Shown here piece after piece: positions 51,693-61,870 of a DNA stretch of 64,000 nucleotides; positions within the stretch are counted from its first letter, which is position 1, and every line of letters begins with the position of its first letter. Below the pieces are notes generated by a model that saw nothing but the letters and a program-made list of their open reading frames with translations, did not search any database and was not told the origin of the DNA. The stretch is taken from NCBI GenBank assembly GCA_024803745.1, contig JANJXV010000025.1, forward strand, positions 18,305,610-18,369,609, read 5' to 3'. This stretch comes from Megascapheus bottae. Lineage: Eukaryota; Chordata; Mammalia; Rodentia; Geomyidae. A program made the translations under genes and the position numbers.

Positions 51693-51780
51693 AGAAGGAA
51701 GAAGAGGAGAAAGAGGAGGAGGAGGAAACGGAGGAGGAGGAGGAAAAGGAGGAGGAGGAGGAGAAGGAGGAGGAGAAAGA
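51693..51780. repeat. (GGA)n purine tract
   Basis: GGA/GGAAA units, the SINE tail expanded. Confidence 0.95.
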
Positions 51781-51799
51781 CCACCATGATGTCATCCTC

Positions 51800-51886
51800 C
51801 TGGATTGGAAGCATGGCTTAAGTGGCAGAGTGCTAGCCAATGAGCAAAAATAAGCATCCAATATTGAATTTGGGTCCTGATCTTGG
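51800..51886 (+). mobile_element. Geo/tRNA-like fragment
   Basis: GGATTGGAAGCATGGC, TTAAGTGGCAGAGTGCTAGC; only the A-box side is clear. Confidence 0.55.
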
Positions 51887-51889
51887 ACA

Positions 51890-52032
51890 GGGAAAGAAGA
51901 GAAGGAGAGAGGGAGAGAGGGAGAAAAAGGACGGAAGGAAGGAAGGGAGGGAGTGAAGAAGGGAGGGAGGGAAGGAGGGAGGGAAAAGGGAGAGGAGGGG
52001 AGGGAAGGGAAAGGAAGGGAAGGGAAGGGAGC
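51890..52032. repeat. Purine-rich (GGGA/GGAA)n tract
   Basis: About 140 nearly pyrimidine-free bases. With 51693-51780 this makes two purine tracts within 350 bases. Confidence 0.95.
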
Positions 52033-52781
52033 AAGCCCACACCCTCCTGATCTTCCAGTCAGTGGTCTTTCCCTCCTCAGCCTCTTTCCCACTTCTTCAG
52101 TCAGGGTTCCAGTGACGCTGACAGGCTGAGAGGCTTCCCAGGGCCTTGGCTTTGCTTGCCTTCATCTACACACCCAGCCCTTGCAGCCCTGCTAGACCCC
52201 AACCAAGGGGGGTGGCATTGTGATGATGTAATGATCTCTATTCTGCTTAACTCACCCTTCCAACCTCTTCAGGCTAGGTCTCACACTCATCTATAGAGCA
52301 GGCTAAATGCAGGCCTGTGCTCTGCTAGAAGTCTTCCTTTAAAGCCTCTTGGCTGGGACCAAGCACACTCTCTGCCCTTCCTGCCACATCACTGACCACC
52401 CAGTCATGGAGTACTGTGTTCTGTCTGTTGCATAACTTCTCCTGCCCTGGGCATCATGCTTCAGGAACAAGTACCACGCCACATTCATCTTCATAGTCCA
52501 GCTCCTTGGCATCGTATCAGGAATACAGAAGTCACTCTGTGAAGACCTGTCAAGTTGAAACGAAAACAACCCAAGTAGATGCAGACGGTTTTGGACCCCT
52601 TGTGAATGCTGATTACACAGCTATCCCCAGATGGTGAATGAGAACTAGCAAAAATACCAAGCTCTGTCCAAGGTGCTGAAAATTCCAGCACTAGGCCAGA
52701 ACAGGCCATAATGATGATTAAGTGAGCGCTTGTCCATTAGGGACAACCCACATCTTTCACAAGGGTAGGTAAGAAGTGTAG
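52033..52781. other. Unique sequence with L2-like relic
   Basis: 52315-52540 follows the sense L2 3'-end order (GAAGTCTTCCTTTAAAGCC to GGCATCGTATCAGGAATAC). No gene recognised. Confidence 0.5.
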
Positions 52782-53015
52782 AGAGCTGGGTTTGGGTCGC
52801 TTACTCCTGTAATCCTAGCCACTCAGGAGGCTGAGATCTGAGGACTGCAGTTCAAGGACAGTCAGGGCAGAAAAATCTGTGAGACTCCTATTTTCAATTA
52901 GCCACTAGAAAACCAGAAGTGGAGCTGTGGCTCAAAGTGATACAGCACTAGCCTTGAGCAGAAAAGCTCAGGGATAGCACCCAGGCCCTGAATTCAAGCC
53001 CCATGACAGAAAAAG
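52782..53015 (+). mobile_element. 7SL-Geo SINE with (GGA)n tail
   Basis: GAGCTGGGTTTGGGTCGC start; complete Geo; GGA-rich tail at 53016-53070. Confidence 0.9.
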
Positions 53016-53259
53016 GAGGAGGAGGAAGAGGAGGAGGAGGAATAGAAGAAAGAAGGAGGAGAGGAGGAAGTATAAAGAACCATTATGAAATTATTCTCAC
53101 CTCAGCTTTAACTATAATATTATTTAAGTGTAGGGAATAAATTTGAAAATCTCAATAACTCAATGGTTTGTCTTAGTATCTATGTTCCTTATAAACCATA
53201 GAAAGTTCTCATGATATATGTCAGAATATGTTTATACAGGATCCTCTGAAATGCCTTCT

Positions 53260-53731
53260 ACATTATTTTTGTGCTAATACTGGAGTTTGAACTCAGGACT
53301 TCCTGTTGTTGCTTGACTTCTTTGTGGGGGGGTCAGTTGTAGGGCTTGAACTCTGAGCCTGGGCGTTGCCCCTGAGTTCTTCAGCTCAAGGCTAGTGCTC
53401 TACCACTTGAGCCACAATGCCACTTCTGGCAGTTAATTAAAGATAAGAATCTCAATGACTTTCCTGCCAGGGCTGGCTTTGAACCTAGATCCTCAGATCT
53501 CAGCCTCCTGAGGTTTCAGGCATGAGCCATCAGCACCTAGCTGACTTTTTCATTGCTCAAGGCTGACATCCTACCACTTGAGCCTCATCTCTACTCCTAG
53601 TTTTTTGGTAACTTTTGGAGATAAGAGTCTCATGGACTTAACTTCCTTGTCTGTTTTTTTCAAATTGTGATCCTCAAATCTGTATTCAGTGAAGCTAGGA
53701 TTACAAATGTGAGCTGCTTATTCCTGGCTCC
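53260..53731 (-). mobile_element. 7SL-Geo SINE (minus) split by a same-strand copy
   Basis: Outer part TTTTGTGCTAATACTGG to 53325, resuming at 53542 (CATTGCTCAAGGCTGAC). Confidence 0.83.
53326..53541 (-). mobile_element. 7SL-Geo SINE, nested
   Basis: GGGGTCAGTTGTAGGGC to GAGCCATCAGCACCTAGC; TTGACTT and CTGACTT lie near its two ends. Confidence 0.83.
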
Positions 53732-53737
53732 TTGTAT

Positions 53738-54188
53738 AATTTTTTTAATAGTGGTCATAGAGATTGAACTCAGAGCCTGGAGACTGTCCCTGAACTCTTT
53801 TTTTTTTTTTTTGCCAGTCCTGGGCTTGAGCTCAGTGCCTGAGCACTGTCCTTGGACTTTCTCAAGACTAGAGCTCTACCACTTGAGCCTCAGCACCACT
53901 TCCAGCTTTTTTCTATGTATGTGGTACCGAGGAATCGAACCTGGGTCTTCATGCATGCTAGGCAAGCACTTTAACCACTAGGCCAGACTCCCGGCCCCCC
54001 CTGAACTCCTTTTGCTCAAGTCTAGCACTCTACCACGTTGAGCCACAGCACCACTTCCAATTCCCTGGTGATTAATTGGAGATAAGAATCTCATAGGACT
54101 TTACTACCTAGTCTGGCTTTGAATTGCAATCCTCAGATCTCAGCTTCCTGAGTAGTTAGGATTACAGGCACGAGCCACCAGCACCCAG
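53738..54188 (-). mobile_element. 7SL-Geo SINE (minus) split by IDL-Geo
   Basis: Outer Geo start at 53738-53797, remainder 53999-54188 ending GAGCCACCAGCACCCAG. Confidence 0.87.
53798..53998 (-). mobile_element. IDL-Geo SINE, nested, 10-bp TSD
   Basis: Young type (GGAATCGAACC, TTTAACCACTAGGCC). CCCTGAACTC flanks it at 53788-53797 and 53999-54008. Confidence 0.93.
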
Positions 54189-54227
54189 ATTCCTTGTAGA
54201 TTTTTAAATCTCAGCAGTTTGCTTAGA

Positions 54228-54438
54228 GGGCCAGAGGTTTGACCGCGTGGTAGAGTGCTTGCCAAACATGCACAAAGGCCTGGGTTTGATTCCTTGGTAC
54301 CACATACATAGAAAAAAAAAGCCAGAAGTGGTGCTGTGGCTCAAGTGGTAGAGCTCTAGCCTTGAGAAAGCCCAAGGACAGTATTCAGGCCCTGAACTCA
54401 AGCCCAGGACTGGCAAAAAATAATAATAATAATAATAA
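54228..54438 (+). mobile_element. IDL-Geo SINE with (TAA)n tail, 10-bp TSD
   Basis: TTTGCTTAGA flanks it at 54218-54227 and 54439-54448. The tail has become (TAA)n at 54419-54438. Confidence 0.93.
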
Positions 54439-54448
54439 TTTGCTTAGA

Positions 54449-54725
54449 AATGTTCTCCACACATTATTTCAAAACTTAGAAAACACAATACAATTGCATA
54501 AAATGCATTTGCATTTAAGATCCCATGATACATTTTTAAAATCTTGAAGTCCAATAAACTTTCAATGCAGCTGAAATGCAATTGAGCTTAAATTAAATAC
54601 CATGTATTGGATTTCTGTGATTATATTCATATTACACTGGACAAACTTGTGGAGTCTTTCTGTTGTGCCCTATCTGTGTTAGGTGCTGAAGGAAAATCAG
54701 ATTAATAAGATGAGATCTTGCCAGT
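54449..54725. other. Candidate conserved noncoding element
   Basis: Repeat-free and AT-rich with AAATGCATTTGCATTTAAG (octamer-like) and GCTTAAATTAAATACC. No exon. Confidence 0.38.
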
Positions 54726-54787
54726 GGAGTTGGGGCAGTGGCTCAAGTGGTAGAGTACTTAAATAGTAAATACAAGACCCTGGGTTC
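54726..54787 (+). mobile_element. ID-like tRNA-derived fragment
   Basis: GGGGCAGTGGCTCAAGTGG A-box side and ACCCTGGGTTCAG; cut by the next SINE. Confidence 0.6.
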
Positions 54788-54970
54788 AGGAGTGTGTCCT
54801 AGTGGTAGAGTGCTTGCCTACCATGCACAAAGCACTGGGTTTCATTCCTTGGTACCACATATACAGAAAAAGCTGGAAGTAGTGCTGTGGCTCAAGTGGT
54901 AGAATGCTAGCTCTGAGAAAGATCAAAGAGAGGAACCCAGGCTCTGAATTCAAACCCTAGGATTGGAGAG
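54788..54970 (+). mobile_element. IDL-Geo SINE
   Basis: GGAGTGTGTCCTAGTGG to AAACCCTAGGATTGG; GA-rich tail. Confidence 0.9.
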
Positions 54971-54984
54971 AAAGAGAGAGAAAG

Positions 54985-55320
54985 AGTATCTATTAGACTT
55001 ATCTCCAATGAACCAGCAAAACAAATGGAAGTGGAGCTGTGGCTCAAGTGGTAAAGTACCAGCCTTGAGTGAAAAAACTCAAGGATAGGGCTGGGAGTGT
55101 GACCTAGTGGTAGAATGCTTGCCTAACATGCACAAAGCCCCAAGTTCAATTTCTGGGTACCACATACACAGAAAAAGCCAGAAGTGGCACTATGACTCAA
55201 GTGGCAGAGGGCTAGCCTTGAGCAAAAAGTGTCCAAGGACAGTGCCCAGGCCTTGAGTTCAAGCCCCACGACTGGCAAAAAAAAACTGAAGTGCCCAGAC
55301 TCTGGGTTCAACCTCTAGTA
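54985..55320 (+). mobile_element. Geo half of 7SL-Geo, split by IDL-Geo
   Basis: AGACTTATCTCCAATGAACC to AAAACTCAAGGATAG, then CTGGGTTCAACCTCTAG at 55300-55320. The 7SL monomer is missing. Confidence 0.78.
55089..55285 (+). mobile_element. IDL-Geo SINE, nested
   Basis: GGCTGGGAGTGTGACCTAG to CCACGACTGGC plus A-tail. Confidence 0.9.
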
Positions 55321-55325
55321 CTAAA

Positions 55326-55415
55326 TACTCCTCCTCCTCCTCCTCCTCCTCCTCTTTTGCCTCCTCCTCCTCCTCCTCCTCTTCCTCCTCCTCCTCCTTC
55401 TCCTCCTTCTCTTTC
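55326..55415. repeat. (CTC)n microsatellite
   Basis: CTC units with a few changes. The minus-strand poly-Arg frame is an artefact of it. Confidence 0.97.
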
Positions 55416-55954
55416 TACTACTTCCACTACTAATCGGATCCATATCTAAGTAGTCAGAACAGAATCTAATGCCTAAGAAACAGAGAGGGAAGGGTGGAAG
55501 GGTGAGCTGAGCTCTGACAGTGAAGGATATTGAATGATAACAAGGCAAGATATTATTCTGGAGATAATGGACAACGTTATTAAAGCTTAAGGTTTTAAAA
55601 TTTATGGTGCCTTTATGTATATATTATACATAAGGACATACATTATAATGCTCTGTCACAAAAAATTGGACCAGGGCCAATATTACCTGCCTTTTATGGA
55701 AGATATATTCTGGGAGTCCAGCATTCTGCTGGATATCTGATGGGCAGGGTTGCATTTTATCTTTACAAGCCTGTGGGTTTCATGGAGCCCATTTTGTAGA
55801 TGAAGCCACGGGGCTTAGAATGGTTAAGTCTCCCCATCAGTCTGAAGCAGACCTAAAACTTGAGTGCAGATGGGTTTGACTTCAAAGCCCATAATGTTAA
55901 GCTCTGGGCTGTGGCTACCCATATTGTGATTTAGGAGTTTATGCACCTTTTTCT
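55416..55954. other. Unique sequence with MIR relic
   Basis: 55785-55895 is antisense MIR (CCATTTTGTAGATGAAGCC, GAATGGTTAAGTCTCCCC). No exon recognised. Confidence 0.5.
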
Positions 55955-56018
55955 TTTAGCTCAAAACCTTGTGATTGCTTGGACAGGTGCACTACCTCGT
56001 GAGCCACACCTCCAGCCT
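55955..56018 (-). mobile_element. ID-like fragment, minus strand
   Basis: TTTTAGCTCAAAACCTTG and GTGCACTACCTCGTGAGCC. Confidence 0.5.
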
Positions 56019-56019
56019 T

Positions 56020-56218
56020 CTTTTTTTTTTGCCAGTTCTGGGGCTTGAACTCAGGGCCTGGGCATTATCCTTGAGCTTTCTCAAGGCTAGGGCTAGAGCA
56101 CTACCACTTGAGCCATAGCACCACTTCTGATTTTTTCTGCATATATGGTACTGAGGAATCCAACCCAGGGATTTATGCATGCTAGCCAAGCACTCTACCA
56201 CTAGGCCAAACTTCTGCT
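56020..56218 (-). mobile_element. IDL-Geo SINE, minus strand
   Basis: TTTGCCAGTTCTGGGGC to CACTAGGCCAAACTTCTGC; a GCTAGGGCTAGAGCAC duplication lies inside. Confidence 0.92.
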
Positions 56219-56234
56219 CCTTCATGAGACTTTT

Positions 56235-56641
56235 CCCCCCCATTCCTGGGGCTTGAACTCATGGCGTAGGCACTGTCTCTGAGATTCTTTTTTTTTTCTT
56301 TTTTGGTCAGTCATGGTGCTTGGAACCCGGGCCTGGGTGCTGTCTCTGAGCTCTTTAGCTCAAGGCTAGCACCCTACCCCTGGAGCCACAGTGCCAGTTC
56401 TGGTTTTCTAGTAGTTAATTGGAGTGCGCAGGCTGGCTTTGAACCAAGATCCTCAGATCTCAGTCTCCTGAGTAGCTAGGATTACAGCCAACCACGACTG
56501 ACCCTGAGATTCTTTTGTTCAAGGTTAGCACTCTACCATGTGACGCCACAGTGCCACTTCAGCTTTTTCTGTTTATGTGGTCCTGCGGGATCATTCCCAG
56601 TGCTAGGCATGTGCTCTACCACTAAGCCTCATTCCCAGCCC
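56235..56641 (-). mobile_element. IDL-Geo SINE (minus) split by 7SL-Geo
   Basis: Geo start at 56235-56291, remainder 56508-56641 with CCTCATTCCCAGCCCC. The outer copy interrupted a CATGAGACTTTT site seen on both sides (56224, 56646). Confidence 0.87.
56292..56507 (-). mobile_element. 7SL-Geo SINE, nested
   Basis: GGTCAGTCATGGTGCTTGG to CCAACCACGACTGACC. CTGAGATTCTTTT flanks it on both sides. Confidence 0.88.
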
Positions 56642-56645
56642 CCTC

Positions 56646-56755
56646 CATGAGACTTTTATCTCCAAAAGCCAGAAGTGGAGCAAAACCAGCTCAGGAACAG
56701 TGCCTAGGCCCTGAGTTCAAACTCCAATACTGGCACAAAAATAAATAAATAAATA
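56646..56755 (+). mobile_element. 7SL-Geo remnant (linker plus Geo)
   Basis: CATGAGACTTTTATCTCC to GAGTTCAAACTCCAATACTG, Geo A box deleted; (AAATA)n tail. Confidence 0.78.
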
Positions 56756-56881
56756 TATAAAATGTATGTTGCTATATTTTCATAAATTAACATATTTGGT
56801 AAGTATTATGTTTTCTTTTTTAGCTAGTCACTGTTAATTCTTTAAGGGAGGAAAGAGAGAAAGGAAAAACAAAAACAAAAA
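56756..56881. other. AT-rich unique sequence
   Basis: Nothing recognised. Confidence 0.5.
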
Positions 56882-56995
56882 CACCAGGATATAGTAGCAT
56901 GTGGTTGCTTGTAATCCCAGTACTTTGGAGACTGAGAAAGGAGGATTGAGATTTTGAGACCAGCTTAGGCTTCAGAGAAACTGTGCCAATAAAAA
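56882..56995 (+). mobile_element. Old B1-like monomer
   Basis: CTTGTAATCCCAGTACTTTGG and GAGACCAGCTTAGGC: B1-like core. Confidence 0.68.
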
Positions 56996-57008
56996 AATAA
57001 AATATATT

Positions 57009-57218
57009 GGCCGGGAGTTTGGCCTAGTGGTTAAAGTGCTTACCTAGCATGCATGAAGACCCGGGTTCGATTACTTGGTACCACACACATAGAAAAAAGC
57101 CAGAAGCAGTGCTGAGGCTCAAGGGGTAGAGCTCTAGCCTTGAGAAAGTCCAAGGACAGTGCTCAGACCCTGAGCTCAAGCCCAGGACTGGCAAAAAAAA
57201 TAAAATAAAATAAAATAT
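57009..57218 (+). mobile_element. IDL-Geo SINE, young subfamily
   Basis: GGCCGGGAGTTTGGCC start, GGGTTCGATTACTTGG, GCTGAGGCTCAAGGGG; (AAAAT)n tail. Confidence 0.94.
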
Positions 57219-57220
57219 AG

Positions 57221-57405
57221 GGCCAGGAGTTTGGCCTAGCGGTATAGTGTTTGCCTAGCATGCACGAAGGCCCGGGTTCGATTCCTCAGTACCACATACT
57301 TAGAAAAAAGCCAGGAATGGTGCTGAGGCTCAAGTGATAAAGCTCTAGCCTTGATAAAGTCCAAGGACAGTTCTCAGGCCCTGACCTCAAGCCCAAGACT
57401 GGCAT
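57221..57405 (+). mobile_element. IDL-Geo SINE, tandem second copy
   Basis: GGCCAGGAGTTTGGCC start, GGGTTCGATTCCTCAG, ending CAAGACTGGC and a (TA)n tail. It sits head to tail with the previous copy. Confidence 0.93.
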
Positions 57406-57440
57406 ATATATATATATGAATATAATTATAATAAATATAA

Positions 57441-57652
57441 TAGCCAAGCACCAGTGGCTCAAGCACATAATGCTCATCAGGAGGCTGAGATTATAGTTCA
57501 GAGCCAGCCCAGGCAGAAAAGTCTATGAGGCTCTCGTCTCCAATTAACTACACAAAAGTAGAGCTGGGGTTCAAGTGCTATCTTTGAGCAAAAAGAACTT
57601 AGCAACAGCACCCAGATCACAAGTTCAGGCTCCAAGATCAGCACAAAATTAA
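57441..57652 (+). mobile_element. 7SL-Geo SINE
   Basis: AGCCAAGCACCAGTGGC start; short Geo A-box region. Confidence 0.87.
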
Positions 57653-57674
57653 ATTAAAAGTAAAGATGGAAAAG

Positions 57675-57775
57675 AATGAAGAAAGGCAGGCAGGCAGGCA
57701 AGTAGGCAGGTAGGAAGGTAGGAAGGAGAAAGGGGGAGGGAGAAAGGAAGGAATGAAAAAAGGAAAGGAAAGAAG
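57675..57775. repeat. (GGCA/GGTA/GGAA)n tract
   Basis: GGCA units drift to GGTA and GGAA units. Confidence 0.9.
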
Positions 57776-57799
57776 GATCTAGAACTTTGAGGTCTAGCC

Positions 57800-58450
57800 T
57801 AGGAAATAGGATGACTGGTTAAGTACTGAAACTTAGTATAAGATTACTGGACTCTCTCAAAAGAATTAGAGTTAAATCGAATAACCCAATTCAGAATAAT
57901 TTAAAGCTCTTTTTAAGGGAGGTTTTTGGACTCAATTGGGCTCATTATGCATGGATTTAATGTGTGACAATTTGCTCTTGAAAGCTAACATTATTGTCGG
58001 CAATAAGGATGCGAAGTGAAACGTCTCCAATTTGGAAAGCAGATTTATTTCTCGTTTCGTATGAACTTGTTCCGTGTCTCTGCGCATGAATCACAGTGTA
58101 CTCGTCACTACAGGACGCTGTCCACGAAGCTGGTTATGATAAATGGCCTGTAATTGTGAATCTGATATTGGTTTTCAATATTGAATTTATCATTCTGTCC
58201 TCTTAACAGATATTACTTTCAAGAATTTTATCCATTTGCCTGATCCATCTGTGATTCTTTTCCATATGTAAAATTTATTCGTTTCCTAGGGTAGTTTTCT
58301 TTTTTCTTTTTTAAGATTTTTTTTTAAATGGCCGACAACATCATTAATAATTCTGAGTAATGGAGTTGACCTCTTTTTAAAACCTCGTTCCTTTCTACTA
58401 ATCCAGAACATTCAAATCAAATCAAACTTATTCAAGCCTCCCTTCCACCC
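57800..58450. other. Best candidate conserved noncoding element
   Basis: 650 bases free of any recognisable repeat in the midst of dense SINEs. It has scattered CpGs outside an island (TTGTCGGCAATAAGG, GATGCGAAGTGAAACG, CTCGTTTCGTATG, TGCGCATGAATCAC). Regulatory-type cores include GATAAATGGCCTGTAATTG, CAATATTGAATTTATC and ATTATGCATGG. It contains no long open frame. This is the pattern of a developmental enhancer rather than an exon. Conservation was not tested. Confidence 0.5.
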
Positions 58451-58959
58451 ACCCCCCCAAAAAAAACAAAGGACTGTAGTCCAGTGACAGCAGGGTTGTC
58501 ATTGGCTGGTGACACTTTGTCATCTCCTTACCTGCAGCCCCTGGCCAAGAGAGCCAGGCACCTCTTCTCTTCCACCTATTCCCATTGGCTGAGTCAGCCT
58601 GACCGCCTCTTTCCTCAGTTTCTTCACATTTGGATGATAGATGATCATAATCATGCTGATAGGCCTGCCTCCCTTAGGAAGAATCTGATGAACAAATGAA
58701 GGTTTGGCAGGCTGCATGCTCAGCTGCGCCCCCTGCAGGACAGTGGTATTGCCCTGGAATTCCCAACAAGCTTAGTGGGGATAGACTCCTAGTGCCTTGG
58801 CTACAAAACCACAAAGAAATCATGTGGGTAGAGAAACAAGGCTGTGTGGAACAATACCGCAAGGCAGGGCTAAACCTGATCACATGGGTTACAGACCAGC
58901 AAGCAGTCAGTTAAGGATTCAGATCTGAGACAGGGCCTTTGCTGGGTTATTGTTTGAGT
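58451..58959. other. Unique sequence with CTCF-like motif
   Basis: Repeat-free. Contains a C-rich run at 58451-58457 and the motif at 58726. Confidence 0.45.
58726..58739 (-). promoter_or_regulatory. CTCF-like motif, minus strand
   Basis: GCGCCCCCTGCAGG reads CCTGCAGGGGGCGC on the minus strand, the strongest CTCF core in the window. Confidence 0.6.
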
Positions 58960-59393
58960 TGGGGTGTGTGTGTGTACTGGGGCTTGAATTCAGAGGTTCA
59001 AACTCTTGCTTAACTTGTTCACCCAAGGCTCGTGTTTTCCACTTCCAGGTTTTTTTGTTTGTTTTTGCCAGTCCTGGGTTTGTGCTCAGGATCTGAGCAC
59101 TGTCCTTAGACTTTCTCAAGGCCAGCTAGCTCTACCACTTGAGCCACAGTACCACTTCTGGTTTCTTTTCTATGTATGTGATACCAAGGAATTGAATTCC
59201 AGTCTTCGTGCATGCTAGGCAAGAACTCTACCACTAGGCCAAACTCCTGGCCCCGCTTCCAGCTTTTTGGTGGTTAATTGTAGAAAAGAGTCTCATGGAT
59301 GTTCCTGCCTGGACTGGCTCTGATCTGTGACCCTCAGCTCTCAGCCTCCTGACTAATTAGGATTACAGAGGTGAGCCATGAGCACCTGTCTGG
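58960..59393 (-). mobile_element. 7SL-Geo SINE (minus) split by IDL-Geo
   Basis: GT tail and Geo part to 59049, then 59255-59393 ending GAGCCATGAGCACCTG. Confidence 0.85.
59050..59254 (-). mobile_element. IDL-Geo SINE, nested
   Basis: TTTGCCAGTCCTGGG to GCCAAACTCCTGGCCCC; CTTCCAG on both sides. Confidence 0.9.
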
Positions 59394-60044
59394 GCATTTG
59401 TTTGGGTTTCAGCCCAATGCACAGAGATATATCTCCTGGTCCCTGAAGTGTGTGCTGAGTTGGTTAGCTCTTTTATAGTTCTGATATTGGGGGACATGTC
59501 AACAAGACATTGGGTGTCAGGGGCTCCCTCAGCTCAGGGCCTTGGAAATGGATGAAGCCTGAGCTATGAAGACTGGAGACAAAGTCTCATGCCAGATCAG
59601 GGGAGTAGACAGAAGGATCCCAGGGGATCCCTCTATAGTTTATGTCCTGCTTAAGATAGGCAGGTGCACTTCCTCTGAGCAGCCCCCCCCCTGCTGCCTC
59701 CAGCTTGGGGATAATTGAAAATTAACCCACCTTTCTCTCTCCTGAGACCTAGTTTCATATTCCTGCAATAACCTGATTGGTTTCCAGTCCAATGAAAATC
59801 AGCTTCCTTGAACGTTTTGTCAATTATTTAAGGACTATGAAACAGGATCGAACCTACCAGAAACCAGGAGCTGTCAACAGGTTCACTGGGAGGTGACACA
59901 TTTCCAGAGGGCTCCCAGATCAAGAAAGAAGGAGGCTGTGTGTGTGTGTGTGTGTGTATGTGTGTGTGTGTGTGTGTTACAAACATTTACTCACATACTA
60001 CGTCCTTCAAATGATTCATATTTTATTCTATAAAAGCAAGGCAT
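59394..60044. other. Unique sequence with (TG)n
   Basis: (TG)n at 59937-59978. The rest is repeat-free with no exon recognised. Confidence 0.45.
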
Positions 60045-60350
60045 CAGCTAGATGCTGCTGTCTTTAATAATCTCAGCTCCATGAGATGTTCAGATTTGGA
60101 GGATCAGGGTTTGAGGCTAGACCAGGAAAGAAAAGATCTTGGAATTCCTAATCAACCTAAAGCTGGGATCAGTGGTACACACTGGCGATACCAGCTAAAA
60201 TAACCCCAAATAGGCAAATCACAGCCCAGGTGCACAGCTAGGCAGAAAGAAAGACCTTATCTCAAAAATTACCAGCAGATAAAGAGCTGGTATTGTAGTT
60301 CAGTGAGTGAGTACCTGCCTAAATGGAGACTGAGTTCTAACCCCAGTATA
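60045..60350 (+). mobile_element. Old composite SINE, 7SL-7SL-tRNA type
   Basis: Two degenerate 7SL monomers (60045 and about 60162, GCTGGGATCAGTGGTAC) and a tRNA-like third part (TTGTAGTTCAGTGAGTGAG, GAGTTCTAACCCCAG). Same order as 16424-17012. Confidence 0.55.
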
Positions 60351-60357
60351 AGGGGGG

Positions 60358-60800
60358 AGTGCTGGCTCCACTGGTTGACACCTGTCATCCTAGCTGCTCA
60401 GAAGGGTGAGATCTGGAGAATCACAGTTCAAAGCCAGCCTACGTTAAAAAAAAAAAAAGTGGGGCAGGGAGTTTGACCTAGTGATAGAGTGCTTGCCTAG
60501 CATACACGAAGACCTGGGTTTGATTCCTTGGTACCACATACATAGAAAAGGCTGGAAGTGGAGCTGAGGTTCAAGTGGTAGAGTTCTAGCCTTGAGAAAA
60601 ATCCAAGGACAGTGCTCAGGCCTTGAGCTTAAGCCCAGGACTAGCAAAAAGAAAAAGTCTGTGACACTCCTCTTCAGTGAACCCGGGGGTCACTGGGAGG
60701 AATGCAGGGTTGGAGAAGTAGCTCAAATGCCAGCTGAGCTAGAAAGCAGACATAAATAGCTCAAGGCCCTGAGATCAAATCTAGATACCAGCAAAAAAGG
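60358..60800 (+). mobile_element. 7SL-Geo SINE split by IDL-Geo
   Basis: GAGTGCTGGCTCCACTGG to 60455, resuming at about 60653 (GTGACACTCCTCTTCAG) with a degenerate Geo half. Confidence 0.78.
60462..60652 (+). mobile_element. IDL-Geo SINE, nested
   Basis: GGGCAGGGAGTTTGACC start, GGGTTTGATTCCTTGG, GCTGAGGTTCAAGTGG. Confidence 0.92.
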
Positions 60801-60989
60801 AAGGGAGCAGAGAGACAGAGGGGAGGTATCAGACATGAATGGTGCTTCAGTAACGGCATCCTTCACACCAAGAGGCTTTGTGTACTCCCTACTCATGCTT
60901 CTGACTAGTTCATCCCTTTACCAAGCAGACATCACGATCCTCTTCTGTGGAAGAGGACCCAGAGCTCTGCCCAAGACTGTACCTCCAGA

Positions 60990-61172
60990 ACTGGGAATGT
61001 GACCTAGTGGTGAAGGGTTTGCCTAATATGCATGAAGCCCTAGGTTCGATTCCTCAGTACCACATACACAGAAAAGGCCAGAAGTGGTGCTGTGGCGCAA
61101 GTGGTAGAGCTCTAGCCTTGAGAAAGCCCAAGGACAGTGCTCAGGCCCTGAGTTTGGGCCCCAGGGCTCGTT
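60990..61172 (+). mobile_element. IDL-Geo SINE
   Basis: AACTGGGAATGTGACCTAG start; TAGGTTCGATTCCTCAG B box; ends GGGCCCCAGGGCTCG without an A-tail. Confidence 0.9.
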
Positions 61173-61704
61173 GAGATCCAAACCTAAACCTTGGACCCCA
61201 ATGCTCCTATTCTTCTGCCATGAAGCCACATAGACCCAAGAAAGCAGAAAGACACCCAAGGCACTGGCAGACTAGAGCCTAGAAAGGAAAGGAAGAAAAG
61301 GAGTAGGACATGGCAGAGTGGCTTCCCTTCTACACATCCCCAGACCAGATGTTATGGCACACTGATGTTACCCCACTCAGAGTCCTTGAAGTCCCTGTGG
61401 GCATATTGCTTGTGGCTTGGGACAACTAAACACTGTTGGGCACCTCTATCCTTCATCCAGGGCAAGACAAGCTTAGGTGAGCAGAGCTCACCCAAGATCT
61501 CATGGGCATGTTCTTTCAGAGTGCAGATAGGAAAAGCCCCCACTCTCCCCTGCACTTAAAAAGGTTCTGTTACAAAAACCATGCAATTAAAATTACAAGA
61601 AAATAGGACCAAAAGGTTCCCTGTGCTGTCGTTAATTATGGGCAAGATAAGAAGAAACTCCAATGTCACTTTGGTCGAAGGCACAATCCTGAAGTGGAAA
61701 GAAA
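61173..61704. other. Unique sequence, no gene recognised
   Basis: 61570-61680 (CATGCAATTAAAATTAC, TCGTTAATTATGGGC) may be a noncoding element. Confidence 0.35.
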
Positions 61705-61870
61705 GCCAGAGAGAGACAGAGAGAGGGAAGGGAGAAAAAGGAGAAAAGGAAGAAAGGGAGAAAGGAAAGAAGAGAGGGAGGGGTAAGATAGAAGGAGAGA
61801 AGGAAGGAAGAGGAGGGAGGGAGGGAGGAAGGGAAAGAGAAGTGTGGGAGGGAAGGAAGAAGGAAGGTGC
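61705..61870. repeat. Purine-rich (GA/GGA)n tract
   Basis: About 165 bases, nearly all purine on the plus strand. Not attached to a SINE. Confidence 0.95.
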
